DNA of 64,000 bases, from NCBI GenBank assembly GCA_046350455.1, contig JAXMAM010000001.1, positions 62,001 through 126,000 of the forward strand. Direction: 5' to 3'. Origin of the DNA: CAZXGD01 sp046350455 (GTDB lineage Bacteria; Planctomycetota; Phycisphaerae; Phycisphaerales; SM1A02). Below the pieces are notes generated by a model. The model was given only the letters and a program-made list of their open reading frames with translations, did no database searches and had not been told where the DNA came from. Positions within the stretch are counted from its first letter, which is position 1. Each line of letters starts with the position of its first letter. The translations under genes were made by a program, and so were the position numbers. Below are positions 8,769-17,505 of the stretch, piece by piece.

Positions 8769-10462
8769 TCGGTCCCCTTGGAAATGCCTGACCACCAGGC
8801 GTCCAGCGGCACGGCCTTGAGCGCGTCGCGCACGTCCTTGGCTGGGCGGTCTGCCACCACAAGCTCTGCAAGCGCCTGCGCCTGCGGGGTAATCTGGTCC
8901 AGATGGAAGGGCGCCACCAGCACTGCCGCCTCGGGTGTGCTCCAGGAGACCGGACGCCCCGAGTTGTGCGCATAGGCGTACTCCGCGGTGAGCGCCGCCA
9001 GCACGCGCTGGGCATCGGTCAGGCCTGCGAGCCACTGGCTTGATTCGGTCCGGTCCAGTTCGCGGCCCTCGTCCTGGTCGTCTGTAAAGGTGAAGCCGCA
9101 GCACCGCTGAATGCCTGCCAGCGTCTCAGTTGCCAGCGCGAAGGTCCTCGCGTCTGGGTCCAGCACGAACGCCGCCATGTCCGATCCAATGCCGTGCTCC
9201 TCCTTGCAGTGGCGGATCACAGCCTTGGTCAACGAGGCAAGCTGGAGCGCGCGCGCGTTGTCGCCGGCCGCGCGCCGCTCTGCTGCGCGGTCCTGCAGCC
9301 ACCGGCCCACCACCACACGCTCCAGTCCATCGGGCCAGACGATGTGTGCACAGCACGCGTCGCAGCGTGCGGCAAGGGCGCTGAAGCGCTGCGTACTTGC
9401 CGCCAGCTCCGCAGCCCGCAGCGCAGCCTCCATGCTCTCCGGCCGCGCGGGATCGGCCGCGGAGATCAAGCGCGCGGCGTTGCGATAGCGATACAGTCCG
9501 TTCGTCAGGCGCTCGCGGGCCTCTGCATGCTGGTCATGGCGGGAGAGAACCTCCAGGTTCTCCAGAACAGGGCTGCATACGGCGGACACACGTTCGCACA
9601 TGGAGGCCGCCTGCCTCAGCTGGGACGCAAGATGCGCACCCCATGCGCCGCACCCTTGTCTGCTGGCCGCTTTCCCAGCAAAATCTCGCATCGCCGCCAC
9701 CGCCTCTGCGGCGCTGGTGCTTCTAGCCACGGCAGCGCGGCCCTCCTTCAGCAGCTGCTGTGCGCAATCAGCAATCGCTGCATCTGACCGCTGCGTGACG
9801 ATCTCCAGCTCTGTGGCTCCAAGTTCCTCTGCTAGCTGCGCGGTGGGCTCGGCGGACTGCAGGAGGTGCTCATGGCGCGTGAAGCACTGCGCCAGGATTC
9901 CAAGCGAGTCTGGACGTGCCAGCGGCTGAATGGCCGCATGCAGGCGCGCTGCCTGCTCTGGGTTGAGTGCGCCGCATTCCATCAGCTCCTGGGTGATCCG
10001 CAGTGCATTGAGGGTGCAGCGCGTGAACAGCGCCCCACTGATGTGGCATGGGCCAGATGCCGCCGCCGTGGCCTTGGAGGCGCGCGCCAGAGATGCAACG
10101 GCTGCAACCGCGTCGTCCGGGCTTCCGTCTGCCAACCGCGAGAACGCCGAGGCGGTGATGGCAAACACACCCTGCGAGGCTTGGTTGTACGTGGCTTGTT
10201 CCAGTGCAGTGGTGCGCTCCAGCGCTCGCATGGCATCCCGGGCGGCCGCAAAGCCCTTTGACAACCTGCGCTGGTCGCTGCTCAGGACCGCGCTGGGGCA
10301 GTCCAGCACCTGATACATCACCGTGCGCGCGTCTGGTCCAACAACGCGATCAAACTGCTCAAGCTTGTCCTGGAGCGCTGCGGCCGCAGGGCGCTGGTCC
10401 TGCGGGTTGGCTGCCCCGCAGGCCAGCATGGCAAGCGCCCACGCTGTGGCCAGCCGCATCAT
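8756..10462 (-). CDS. Exported helical protein of unknown function
   Basis: A 568-residue protein with a short hydrophobic N-terminus (MMRLATAWALAMLACGAANP) that could be a signal peptide or, with its LACGA, a weak lipobox. The rest is almost entirely alpha-helical and alanine-rich, with regularly spaced cysteines and no recognisable catalytic motif; solenoid-like (TPR-type) packing is plausible. The start was chosen at the double ATG before the hydrophobic segment; the earlier in-frame start adds a non-signal extension. It overlaps the convergent PEP-CTERM-like gene at its 3' end. Family not recognised. Confidence 0.65.
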   Translation of the reverse strand: MMRLATAWALAMLACGAANPQDQRPAAAALQDKLEQFDRVVGPDARTVMYQVLDCPSAVLSSDQRRLSKGFAAARDAMRALERTTALEQATYNQASQGVFAITASAFSRLADGSPDDAVAAVASLARASKATAAASGPCHISGALFTRCTLNALRITQELMECGALNPEQAARLHAAIQPLARPDSLGILAQCFTRHEHLLQSAEPTAQLAEELGATELEIVTQRSDAAIADCAQQLLKEGRAAVARSTSAAEAVAAMRDFAGKAASRQGCGAWGAHLASQLRQAASMCERVSAVCSPVLENLEVLSRHDQHAEARERLTNGLYRYRNAARLISAADPARPESMEAALRAAELAASTQRFSALAARCDACCAHIVWPDGLERVVVGRWLQDRAAERRAAGDNARALQLASLTKAVIRHCKEEHGIGSDMAAFVLDPDARTFALATETLAGIQRCCGFTFTDDQDEGRELDRTESSQWLAGLTDAQRVLAALTAEYAYAHNSGRPVSWSTPEAAVLVAPFHLDQITPQAQALAELVVADRPAKDVRDALKAVPLDAWWSGISKGTDHTR

Positions 10463-10562
10463 GGCAGGAGCATAGGGCAGTAGGACGCTGGGCTCCGCCG
10501 CAAGCGGCCGTGCGCGAGCGTGCGCATGGCCTTGCACACCAGGGAGGAACCCGGCCAGACTT

Positions 10563-12031
10563 TCAGGGCTTGCTAGCCAGTTGATCCCACTCAGGTCCGA
10601 ACGCAAAGGCGTAGTTCTTCCAGCGCCCGATGGATGCGCGGTTGATGCTGCGCCGCACCTGCTGCGAGCTCAGCGTGAGCACGGCACGCTGGTTCTCTTC
10701 CGGCGCAAGCACGGCGGGCTCAAACTCCAGTCCAAGATGCTCCAGCATGCGGCGCGCCTGGCCCGCTGGGTCATCCACCAGCTCTTCATACTGCACCTTC
10801 AGCGCGCGCAGCCGAAGCGCTTGGACCGCCTCTGGCACCAGCTGGCGCTCCATGATGGTGCACCGCCGAATGGCCTCCAGGCTGGAAGTGAACGCCCACT
10901 GCGTGGCGTGGAACGCCGAGAGGTACATGCTGATGGCGCGGTCGCGCGGGTCACGCTCCACGTGGAGGTACCGCGCGTCTGGCAGCACCGCGGCCAGCCA
11001 CGGCAGATAGCGCCACGGATACAGCGACTTGTCCAGCGTCCAGGACGTGCCCGGCCGAGAAGGGCGCCAGCCTCTGCCTGATACTCCGCGCGGATCCGCG
11101 CAGCATCCGATGGAAGCAGGCCGGACAGGTTCTCAAGGCCAAAACCCAGCGCAGCCACGCTCTGGCGTACGCGCACCACACCCTCATACTCACCAATGCC
11201 AGCAATCTGCGAGTGGCGGTCCAGCATCTGCTCCACCAGCGTGGTGCCGCTGCGGGGCAGGGCCAGCATGAAGGCCGTTTGGCGCGGGGCGGCCGCTGCG
11301 GCGTCGCGTTGCATGCGCTCGCGTGCTGCGTGGGAGGCAGCGGCCTGCAGGTATGCGCGCTGGCGCGTCAGCTCTGCCTGCATGGGCCCCAGATCAAATG
11401 GACCAGTGGTGTCTTTGTGCACCGTTGTGGCCAGATTGAACGCCTCCTGGTACCGGCCCTCTGCATCCAGGCGCTGCACAGCCGCAAAGCCAGCGGTACG
11501 GCGGATGGCGGGCGTGCGGCCAGACTTGGCCACCTTGAGCAGCAGGTCCAGCCCGGCCTGCGTGCTCTCACGGCTCACACGGCGCGCTTCAAAGAGCACC
11601 GCGCGCTCATCCTGCAGCCACGGACCTCCGGCGTGCAGGTGCTCGTCCAGCTCCTGCGTGCGCCCGGCCTGCTCCAGCACGTAGGCCAGCGCGCGGGCAG
11701 CGTCGGATGACAGCACGCTCTTGGAGTCCACCAACTTGCGCAACCTTGCGATGGCCTCCTGCGTGAGGCCGGTGTTGTGCTCGCTGAGCGCCATGATGAG
11801 CTGGATGGGCTGATCCGCAGGCGCAGCTTTCAGGAGGCGCGAAGCCGCCTGGCGGGCCTCGCCAAAGAGGCCGAACGCAAACGCTGCACGTGCCAGGCAG
11901 GACCACGCGTTCAGATCATTGATCTGCCGCCGGGTGGCGGCGCGGCTCAGCGCGAGCGCTTCGCCATGCTTGCCCTGTGAAAGCAGCGCATCAATCTCGC
12001 GCGGGTTGAAAGGCGCATGCCTGGAAGCCAT
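10563..12031 (-). pseudogene. TPR-domain sulfotransferase, frame broken near 11050
   Basis: The N-terminal frame encodes TPR-like helices (residues 1-230) and then the sulfotransferase 5'-phosphosulfate loop LALPRSGTTLVEQML. The second half lies in another frame and carries DKSLYPWRYLPWL, the 3'-phosphate site RYLHVERDPRDRAISMY and a typical C-terminal EENQRAVLTLSSQQVRR segment. The two join cleanly if one G is restored at the GGG/CCC run at 11050-11052. The intact protein would be a PAPS-dependent sulfotransferase of the TPR-Sulfotransfer_3 type (about 490 residues). It is either a recent pseudogene or a sequencing error. The ATG at 12031 is preferred over the earlier one at 12064. Confidence 0.8.
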
Positions 12032-12077
12032 GGGAGGCGGATGGTAGTCGGCGAGCGGGGCCAACTAGAATGAGCCC

Positions 12078-12464
12078 ATGCAACGCAACGTGCTCACCAC
12101 AGATGATCTGGTGTTTGTGGGTTTCAATGGCAAGGTGTTCGCGGTGAATTTGCACACGGGCGACCGCGTGTGGCGGTGGCAGGCGCCGAGCGGCTCACGA
12201 GGCGTGCCCATGATTCTGCCACTGGGCGAACGGCTCATCGTCAGCATCAACGGCTACACGTGGTCGCTGGACATGGCCTCTGGAGCGGAGCAGTGGTACC
12301 AGCCGTTCAGTGGCGAAGGCACGGGCATTGCAGCGCTGGCCTCAAAGAGCAGCAGCGGCTTCGGCACGCCCGCTGCAGCGCAAGCCGCTGCACAGGCTGC
12401 AGCGCAGGCTGCCGCAGCCGCGGTGGTGGCGAGCAGTGCGGCTGCTTCAGCGGCAAGCAGCTAG
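12078..12464 (+). CDS. Short PQQ-like beta-propeller repeat protein
   Basis: A 128-residue protein with two PQQ-enzyme-like blades: LVFVGFNGKVFAVNLHTGDRVW and LIVSINGYTWSLDMASGAEQW. The last 40 residues are alanine/serine-rich and low-complexity. Two blades cannot close a propeller, so the protein must oligomerise, be a remnant, or only resemble the repeat. No signal peptide is visible, so it is probably cytoplasmic. It ends four bases inside the convergent acetyltransferase gene. Function unknown. Confidence 0.65.
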   Translation: MQRNVLTTDDLVFVGFNGKVFAVNLHTGDRVWRWQAPSGSRGVPMILPLGERLIVSINGYTWSLDMASGAEQWYQPFSGEGTGIAALASKSSSGFGTPAAAQAAAQAAAQAAAAAVVASSAAASAASS

Positions 12465-13129
12465 CGCGCGGATTGGTTCACGGCAAAGCCGGCAGGTGCA
12501 GCGCGCCACTCCTCGCGCAGCATGCCAAAGACCAGCGTGTCGTCCCAGCCGTGGCCGGGCACCCAGCGCTCCTTGCGCAGAGTGGCTTCGTGCGCGAAGC
12601 CCAGGCGCCTGGGCACTGCGCTGGACGGAACATTGAGCGCAGCACACCGAATGTGGATGCGCCGCAGTCCCCAACCGCCCTGGTCTTGCGGCATGAACGC
12701 CCAAGTGACCAGCGCAGCCACAGCCTCGGTGCAGAAGCCCTGCCGCCGACGGTCGGCGCGCATCCAGTAGCCGATCTCAGCCTCGTGGTAGGCGTGCACC
12801 ATGCGGTGCAGGCCCGTGCCGCCCAGTGCATCGCCTGTCATGGCATCAAAGATCGCCACCACCACGTCCTCAGGCTGGCCGTCTGCGCGCTCGCGCTTCT
12901 CCCGCTGGCGCTCGATGGCCGCGCAGCACTGCTCCACCGTGCGGTTGTCTGTCAGGGTCCACGGAAGCCATGGCAGGAAGCTCTCTCGATCAATGGTGAG
13001 CGCGGCCAGCATGGCGGGAGCGTCTTCCAGCTGCCAATAGCACAGCGATAGTCGGCTGGTGCGGCAGCCCGTAGGCAGGGGCTGTGGCGCTGTCCACGGG
13101 GCGGGTGCGTTCGAGCCTTGCAGAGACAT
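12461..13129 (-). CDS. GNAT family N-acetyltransferase (RimJ/RimL type)
   Basis: A 222-residue acetyltransferase. Motifs are RLSLCYWQLEDAPAML at the start, EIGYWMRADRRRQGF for the core strand and acetyl-CoA loop (R-R-Q-G-F, with the usual Gly), EAVAALVTWAFM, and the C-terminal NVPSSAVPRRLGFAHEATLR. This is the layout of ribosomal-protein-alanine or small-molecule N-acetyltransferases. The length is slightly above the usual 180 residues because of an N-terminal extension of about 25 residues. It is not in an operon. Substrate unknown. Confidence 0.82.
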   Translation of the reverse strand: MSLQGSNAPAPWTAPQPLPTGCRTSRLSLCYWQLEDAPAMLAALTIDRESFLPWLPWTLTDNRTVEQCCAAIERQREKRERADGQPEDVVVAIFDAMTGDALGGTGLHRMVHAYHEAEIGYWMRADRRRQGFCTEAVAALVTWAFMPQDQGGWGLRRIHIRCAALNVPSSAVPRRLGFAHEATLRKERWVPGHGWDDTLVFGMLREEWRAAPAGFAVNQSAR

Positions 13130-13227
13130 GTTTTGAACGATAGCCGCCGCTGGTTACGATGGCTCCGCGCAGGGCCCCTTTGCCTTGCGCGCGTTCCCAC
13201 CCCTTTCTTCAAACTCTGGAGTCGTCC

Positions 13228-13851
13228 ATGCGTTTTGCAGGTTCCCGTTGTGTGGCTCTCGCCTCTCTGCTGTCCCTGGCGCCTGCGGTGCCAGCGCTGG
13301 GCAACCTCATTCAGAACGGTGACTTTGAAGCTGGCAACACTGGCTTCACGTCCGCCTTCACGTACACGTCCGCCAGCTTCTCTCCGTACGTCAATCAGTA
13401 CGGCGTGGTGAACAACAGCTGGGAGTGGACCAGCTTCTGGAACACAGTGCAGGGCGATCACACCACCGGGCAGGGGCTGTTCCTCATTGCCGACGTGGGC
13501 TCCACCAGCACCATCTGGCAGCAGACGGTCAATGTGAGCGCGGGCACCAGCTACACGCTGAGCGCGTGGCTGGCCACGTGGACCACGTTTGCTCCCGCCA
13601 CCATTGGCGTGGAGATCAACGGCGAACTGGTCACTGTGTGGAATGCGCCGGGGGCTGTTGGCCCGTGGGTGCAGAACGCCGCAGTGTGGAACAGCGGTGC
13701 ATCCACCACAGCCACCATCCGCTTCTTTGCCACGCAGGTCTTCCAGCCCGGCGACGATGTGGCCATCGATGACATCCAACTGGTGCCAGGCGCAGGCGTG
13801 CTGCCAGCCCTTGCATGCGGCGCCACGCTGCTGCGCCGCCGCCGGCGCTAG
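13228..13851 (+). CDS. Exported PEP-CTERM-like protein with a carbohydrate-binding-like fold
   Basis: A 207-residue protein: signal peptide RFAGSRCVALASLLSLAP, body starting NLIQNGDFEAGNTGF, and tail VPGAGVLPALACGATLLRRRRR. NLIQNGDFE is the hallmark opening of many bacterial CBM-like, PEP-CTERM-anchored proteins. The pattern VSAGTSYTLSAWL in the middle is also typical of such jelly-roll domains, which often bind sugars. The ATG at 13228 is preferred because it precedes the signal peptide. It is followed at 13961 by a protein of the same architecture, so the pair may have arisen by duplication. Confidence 0.78.
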   Translation: MRFAGSRCVALASLLSLAPAVPALGNLIQNGDFEAGNTGFTSAFTYTSASFSPYVNQYGVVNNSWEWTSFWNTVQGDHTTGQGLFLIADVGSTSTIWQQTVNVSAGTSYTLSAWLATWTTFAPATIGVEINGELVTVWNAPGAVGPWVQNAAVWNSGASTTATIRFFATQVFQPGDDVAIDDIQLVPGAGVLPALACGATLLRRRRR

Positions 13852-13960
13852 CTGCTGCGGGTGGCTCGCCAGCGCGGCTGCTTGCCGCGCTGGTGGGCGA
13901 CCGACAGAGCGGTACACTGCGGGGGTCCCGTTCGTTCATCATCCTGAAGAGGTGTTCAAT

Positions 13961-14599
13961 ATGACGTTCCCGCATCGCCTTGCGTTGGTTTCTGCTGCCG
14001 CCTTGATCCTTGCTCCGGTGTCTGCCGCCAACATCCTGGTGAACGGCGGCTTTGAAGATCAGCCCAACTGGGGCATCAACGGCGATGGTGGCTACACCCG
14101 CCTGAGCGGCGGTGAAATGCCCGGCTGGGTCATCGCTGACGGCCACTCGGTGACCGTGCATCGCGAGTTTGGCTATCCGACGATCTCTGGCAACTACTCC
14201 ATCAACATGGACGGCGAAGGGTTCAACGACCACAACGCCGACTTCTATCAGGACTTCGCCACCGAGGCTGGGCACGTCTATGCGTTGGAGTACGACTGGT
14301 CCACGTGGTGGTTTGGAACGCCCGTCCTGGGTGTGCAGGTGATCAACCTGGCTGACTCCTCTCTGGTGGTGAACGACGAGCACGGTTGGGTGGAAGGCGG
14401 CGTGCACCACGAGTCCATCCAGTTTGTGGGCACAGGCGGCGCCTTCCGCCTGCGGGTGCTTGAGACCTTTGAGTCTGGCATCAACGACAACACCTTCATC
14501 GTGGACAACTTCCAGATCAATGAAGTCCCGGGTCCTGGTGTTGCTGCCGTGCTGGCTTGCACTGGCCTGATGCGCTCGCGTCGGCGGCCCGGTCGCTAG
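13961..14599 (+). CDS. Exported PEP-CTERM-like protein, paralogue of the upstream gene
   Basis: A 212-residue protein with signal peptide FPHRLALVSAAALILAP, the jelly-roll opening ANILVNGGFEDQPNWG, and the tail VPGPGVAAVLACTGLMRSRRRPGR. It shares the layout of the gene at 13228-13851 but little direct identity beyond the N-terminal NGGFE/NGDFE strand and the tail. An AAGAGG element lies 9 bases before the ATG. Likely a surface-exposed carbohydrate-binding protein. No enzymatic motif is visible. Confidence 0.78.
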   Translation: MTFPHRLALVSAAALILAPVSAANILVNGGFEDQPNWGINGDGGYTRLSGGEMPGWVIADGHSVTVHREFGYPTISGNYSINMDGEGFNDHNADFYQDFATEAGHVYALEYDWSTWWFGTPVLGVQVINLADSSLVVNDEHGWVEGGVHHESIQFVGTGGAFRLRVLETFESGINDNTFIVDNFQINEVPGPGVAAVLACTGLMRSRRRPGR

Positions 14600-14641
14600 C
14601 GCTGCGCACAGCAGCGGCAGGCTGGGCCAGAGAGGATTGCA

Positions 14642-15082
14642 GTGGCGACAGAGCCTCCTAAGCACCTGCCTGCACCAGTTTCCTCTGAAGGCGCACCGCA
14701 TGGAGGCGCGTCCAATGTAGGCGCGCCGATTGATAACGCGGCGCTCGCACACATGAAGCCGCGGCGCACGGCGCGTTTCCTGCTCGCCCTGGTGGTGGCG
14801 TTGGCGTCTGATCTGATCGGCATGCCGCTGGAACTGGCGCCGCCGCTGTCCATCGGGCTGGATGTTGTGACTGCGCTGGTGCTGTGGGCCATCCTGGGGC
14901 GCGGCTGGCTTCTGCTGGTGGCGCTGGTGCTGGAGGCGATTCCAGGCCTGGGGCTGGTGCCGTTCTGGACCATGGCGGTCTGCGGCATGGAGTTCATCAC
15001 CGCCAGCGCCCAGGTGCGCATGAAGCAGCTGCTGGGGCGGAAGGGCGTCGCAGGAGAAGGCAGCCAGGATGACCGCGGGTGA
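14642..15082 (+). CDS. Small membrane protein of unknown function
   Basis: A 146-residue protein using a GTG start. Residues 1-40 are hydrophilic. Then come a hydrophobic helix at about residues 45-62 (FLLALVVALASDLIG), a second at 70-88 and a third at 90-115 (LLLVALVLEAIPGLGLVPF). The segment ALVLEAIPGLGLVPFWT resembles a re-entrant membrane turn. An in-frame ATG at codon 38 could be the true start. It overlaps the following hydrolase gene by 14 bases, so they are probably co-transcribed. No family assigned. Confidence 0.55.
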   Translation: MATEPPKHLPAPVSSEGAPHGGASNVGAPIDNAALAHMKPRRTARFLLALVVALASDLIGMPLELAPPLSIGLDVVTALVLWAILGRGWLLLVALVLEAIPGLGLVPFWTMAVCGMEFITASAQVRMKQLLGRKGVAGEGSQDDRG

Positions 15083-16100
15083 CCGGCCGGCAGCTTCGGT
15101 CCGCCAGGCGCCGGCGCGCGGCGCAGGCTGGGTCCGGCGTGGGCTGCGCACGCTCCTGATGCTGGCGGTGCTTGTCTATCTGGGTTGGTGCGTGACGCTG
15201 TATGTCATGCAGGACGCCATCCTGTACCAGGCTGCGCAGGCAGGCATGCCTTGGAAGGACGCAGCGATCGCTGGGCTCCCGCGGCTGGTTCGGATGCAAG
15301 ATGCCGCACCGGATGGCACGCGCACGGAAGCGTGGCTCTTCGCAACGGATCAGGGGCGCAGCCGTGGCCTGGTGGTCTTCTTTCACGGCAACGCAGAGCT
15401 CATCCAGCACGCGTTGTACGAGGCCCGTGAGTGGAACCAGCGTGGCTACGACGTGCTGCTGCCCGAGTACCGCGGCTATGGGCTGGCGCCTGGGAAGCCG
15501 TCGCAAGCGGCGATCGTGGCCGATTCTCTGCGCGCGCTCCGGCAGGCCGCGGCGCGCACAGGTGCCACGCACCTCATCCTGCACGGCCGCTCGCTGGGCA
15601 CCGGCGTGGCGGCACAGGTGGCTGCAGCGGTCGCCACGGCACCGGCTGCGCCTGGCATTGCGCCCAGCGCCGCACCGCCCGCCACGCCACCCGCCACTTC
15701 ACTCGCCACTCCACCCGCCACTCCACCCGCCGCACCGCCCGCCGCTTCGCCCGCCGCTCCGCTGGTGTTGGACGCGCTAGTGCTGGAGAGCCCCTTTGCC
15801 AGCGTGGCTGGATTCGCGCATGGCTACGGGGTGCCGGAGTTTCTGGTGAGCAATCCGTATCGCACCAACGAGGTGCTGCCAGCGCTGCAGTGCCCCATCC
15901 TGATTCTGCACGCGCGCCACGATGAGATGGTGCCGTTTGAGCAGGGCCAGTCCCTGGCTGCGCTCAACCCGCGGGCGCGGCTGGTGGAGATGGAGGGCTC
16001 CCACAACTCGGGACTCTCGCAGGACGCGGTCTACTGGGCTGCAGTGGATGACCTGCTGAAGCAGCTGCCTCCAGGCACACCGGCCCAGCCTTCGCCCTAG
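15069..16100 (+). CDS. Membrane-anchored alpha/beta hydrolase (ABHD13/BEM46-like)
   Basis: A 343-residue hydrolase. An N-terminal helix (LLMLAVLVYLGWCVTLYVM, about residues 25-45) anchors it. The oxyanion strand is VVFFHGNAELIQ, the nucleophile serine lies in LHGRSLGTGVA, the acid is probably the aspartate of ILHARHDEMVP, and the histidine is in EGSHNSG. Between the nucleophile helix and the cap lies a repetitive Pro/Ala tract (about residues 195-235) encoded by a degenerate 15-base repeat at 15664-15760, absent from typical relatives. The substrate is not predictable. It is coupled to the upstream membrane protein and ends 4 bases into the convergent gene. Confidence 0.82.
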   Translation: MTAGDRPAASVRQAPARGAGWVRRGLRTLLMLAVLVYLGWCVTLYVMQDAILYQAAQAGMPWKDAAIAGLPRLVRMQDAAPDGTRTEAWLFATDQGRSRGLVVFFHGNAELIQHALYEAREWNQRGYDVLLPEYRGYGLAPGKPSQAAIVADSLRALRQAAARTGATHLILHGRSLGTGVAAQVAAAVATAPAAPGIAPSAAPPATPPATSLATPPATPPAAPPAASPAAPLVLDALVLESPFASVAGFAHGYGVPEFLVSNPYRTNEVLPALQCPILILHARHDEMVPFEQGQSLAALNPRARLVEMEGSHNSGLSQDAVYWAAVDDLLKQLPPGTPAQPSP

Positions 16101-17005
16101 CTCTGGTGCCGCGCGACGTAGCTGCGGAGCGCTTGCTCAATCTTTGGGTCTGTCATCTGGAGCGCCTTGGCCTCCGCCATGGCCTGGTCCATTGGCACCT
16201 TGCAATCCAGCACGCGGTAGGCGGCCCACGATGGCGCTGTGCGATTGCTGGACCGGCAATCCATGACCACCACCTGGTGGTCCTTTGCGGCCTGGCGCAG
16301 CATGGCACGCGCCTGGTCCAGTGCCTGGTCAGTCAGCGCTGCAGCTTCCAGTTCGCCCACCTGCTTGGCGTCGGGCTGTGCCAGCTGGAATCGGTGAGGC
16401 ACGCCGCCGATGGCCAGCTCGCTGGCGGGAAGGGGGCCTCCAGCAGGCAGCTTGGATGTCTCGCGGTCGTTGGCGTCGGCTCCCTCGCGCACAAAGTCGC
16501 TCACGCCCATGGCGTGCGAGCGCATGAGCGCGATGGTTTCTGGATCGGCGCATGACTCCCGGATGCGCACGCCCTTGTCAATGAGCGTCACCTCCAGCCG
16601 CACCTTGGCGTGATTCTCAAAGAGCTCAACGAACACAGGGTCCCACCCGCGCACCATGGCACCCGCCTTCATGCGCTCCTTCATGGCCTTGGCATGGTCC
16701 TGGATGCGGGCGGCGACTGCTGGATCATCGCTCTCGGTGGTGGCAACCACCACACCCACATCGCCCTCCTGCGTGTGCACCACCGAGCGCCGGATCTTGG
16801 AGTGTTCTGCCAGGAGCTGCATCCACACTGCCCGGTCCTGGCCAACCGTGTTCACGCTGGCGTTGGGATCTGGTGTGGAAGTGGTGTTCGGGCTGGCGTG
16901 GGAGCTGGTGTCGGGGCTGCTCGCACACGCACCCATGACCGCAGCCGAGATCACGGTCAGGGCCAGCGGGCGGAGACGGAGCCTGGGTTGGCGTGGAGTG
17001 GACAT
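16097..17005 (-). CDS. Lipoprotein of unknown function
   Basis: A 302-residue protein. From the ATG at 17005 it begins with a basic region, a hydrophobic stretch and a lipobox (AAVMGAC), then a Ser/Thr/Pro linker, so it is probably a lipoprotein exported by Sec and modified on the cysteine at about residue 27. The mature part is mixed alpha/beta with a late cysteine pair (VVMDCRSSNR and VLDCKVP). Upstream in-frame starts would put the signal in the middle and are rejected. Function unknown. Confidence 0.65.
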   Translation of the reverse strand: MSTPRQPRLRLRPLALTVISAAVMGACASSPDTSSHASPNTTSTPDPNASVNTVGQDRAVWMQLLAEHSKIRRSVVHTQEGDVGVVVATTESDDPAVAARIQDHAKAMKERMKAGAMVRGWDPVFVELFENHAKVRLEVTLIDKGVRIRESCADPETIALMRSHAMGVSDFVREGADANDRETSKLPAGGPLPASELAIGGVPHRFQLAQPDAKQVGELEAAALTDQALDQARAMLRQAAKDHQVVVMDCRSSNRTAPSWAAYRVLDCKVPMDQAMAEAKALQMTDPKIEQALRSYVARHQS

Positions 17006-17075
17006 CGAGTCAAGAGTAGTGAGACGCGGTCCGCTGCGGGGGTTCCTGGGAGTGTTGAAGCGCGCTTCCTGTGCT

Positions 17076-17127
17076 CCCCTTGACACGCAAGGGGAAAGGC
17101 GGCATACTCCCCTTGTTGAACAAGGGG
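17076..17127. promoter_or_regulatory. Two perfect 19-bp palindromes, putative PadR operator
   Basis: Two inverted repeats precede the PadR gene. At 17076-17094, CCCCTTG and CAAGGGG are separated by 5 bases. At 17109-17127, CCCCTTGTT and AACAAGGGG flank a single G. Their centres are 33 bases apart, about three helical turns, so dimers could bind the same face of the DNA. The second palindrome contains the AAGGGG that serves as ribosome binding site for the ATG at 17134. This position suits autorepression by the PadR product. Confidence 0.75.
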
Positions 17128-17133
17128 AACCCC

Positions 17134-17505
17134 ATGCCAAGCACTCAAGATGAGATTCCACCAGGCACGCTGGACCTGCTGATTCTGCGCTGCATCACGG
17201 ATGCTCCGCAGCACGGCTATGCCATCGCGCGGCGCATCAAGCAGCGGTCACGGGGCGCGTTGCTGGCCGAGGAGGGTTCGCTGTATCCAGCGTTGCACCG
17301 GCTGGTGCGCCTGAAGTACGTCACCGCCGAGTGGGGCGTGAGCGAGAACAAGCGCAAGGCCCGCTTCTACCGCATGACATCCGCTGGCCGCAAGCGCCTT
17401 GAGGCCGGCAGCACGGTGTGGCGCCGCGTGTCTGCGGCAGTGAACGCGGTGCTGGACGGCCGAGGCGCAGAGCCAGAGTCCGGAGGCGCGGCGTGCGCGG
17501 GCTGA
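17134..17505 (+). CDS. PadR family transcriptional regulator
   Basis: A 123-residue winged-helix repressor of the short PadR type. The opening GTLDLLILRCI, the helix HGYAIARRIKQRS, the recognition region EEGSLYPALHRLVRL and the wing with KARFYRMTSAGRK match the family closely. The C-terminal helix usually dimerises. The start at 17134 follows AAGGGG, which lies in an upstream palindrome. The 3' end overlaps the next gene by 13 bases. Inferred role: regulates itself and the coupled membrane protein; the inducer is unknown. Confidence 0.9.
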   Translation: MPSTQDEIPPGTLDLLILRCITDAPQHGYAIARRIKQRSRGALLAEEGSLYPALHRLVRLKYVTAEWGVSENKRKARFYRMTSAGRKRLEAGSTVWRRVSAAVNAVLDGRGAEPESGGAACAG

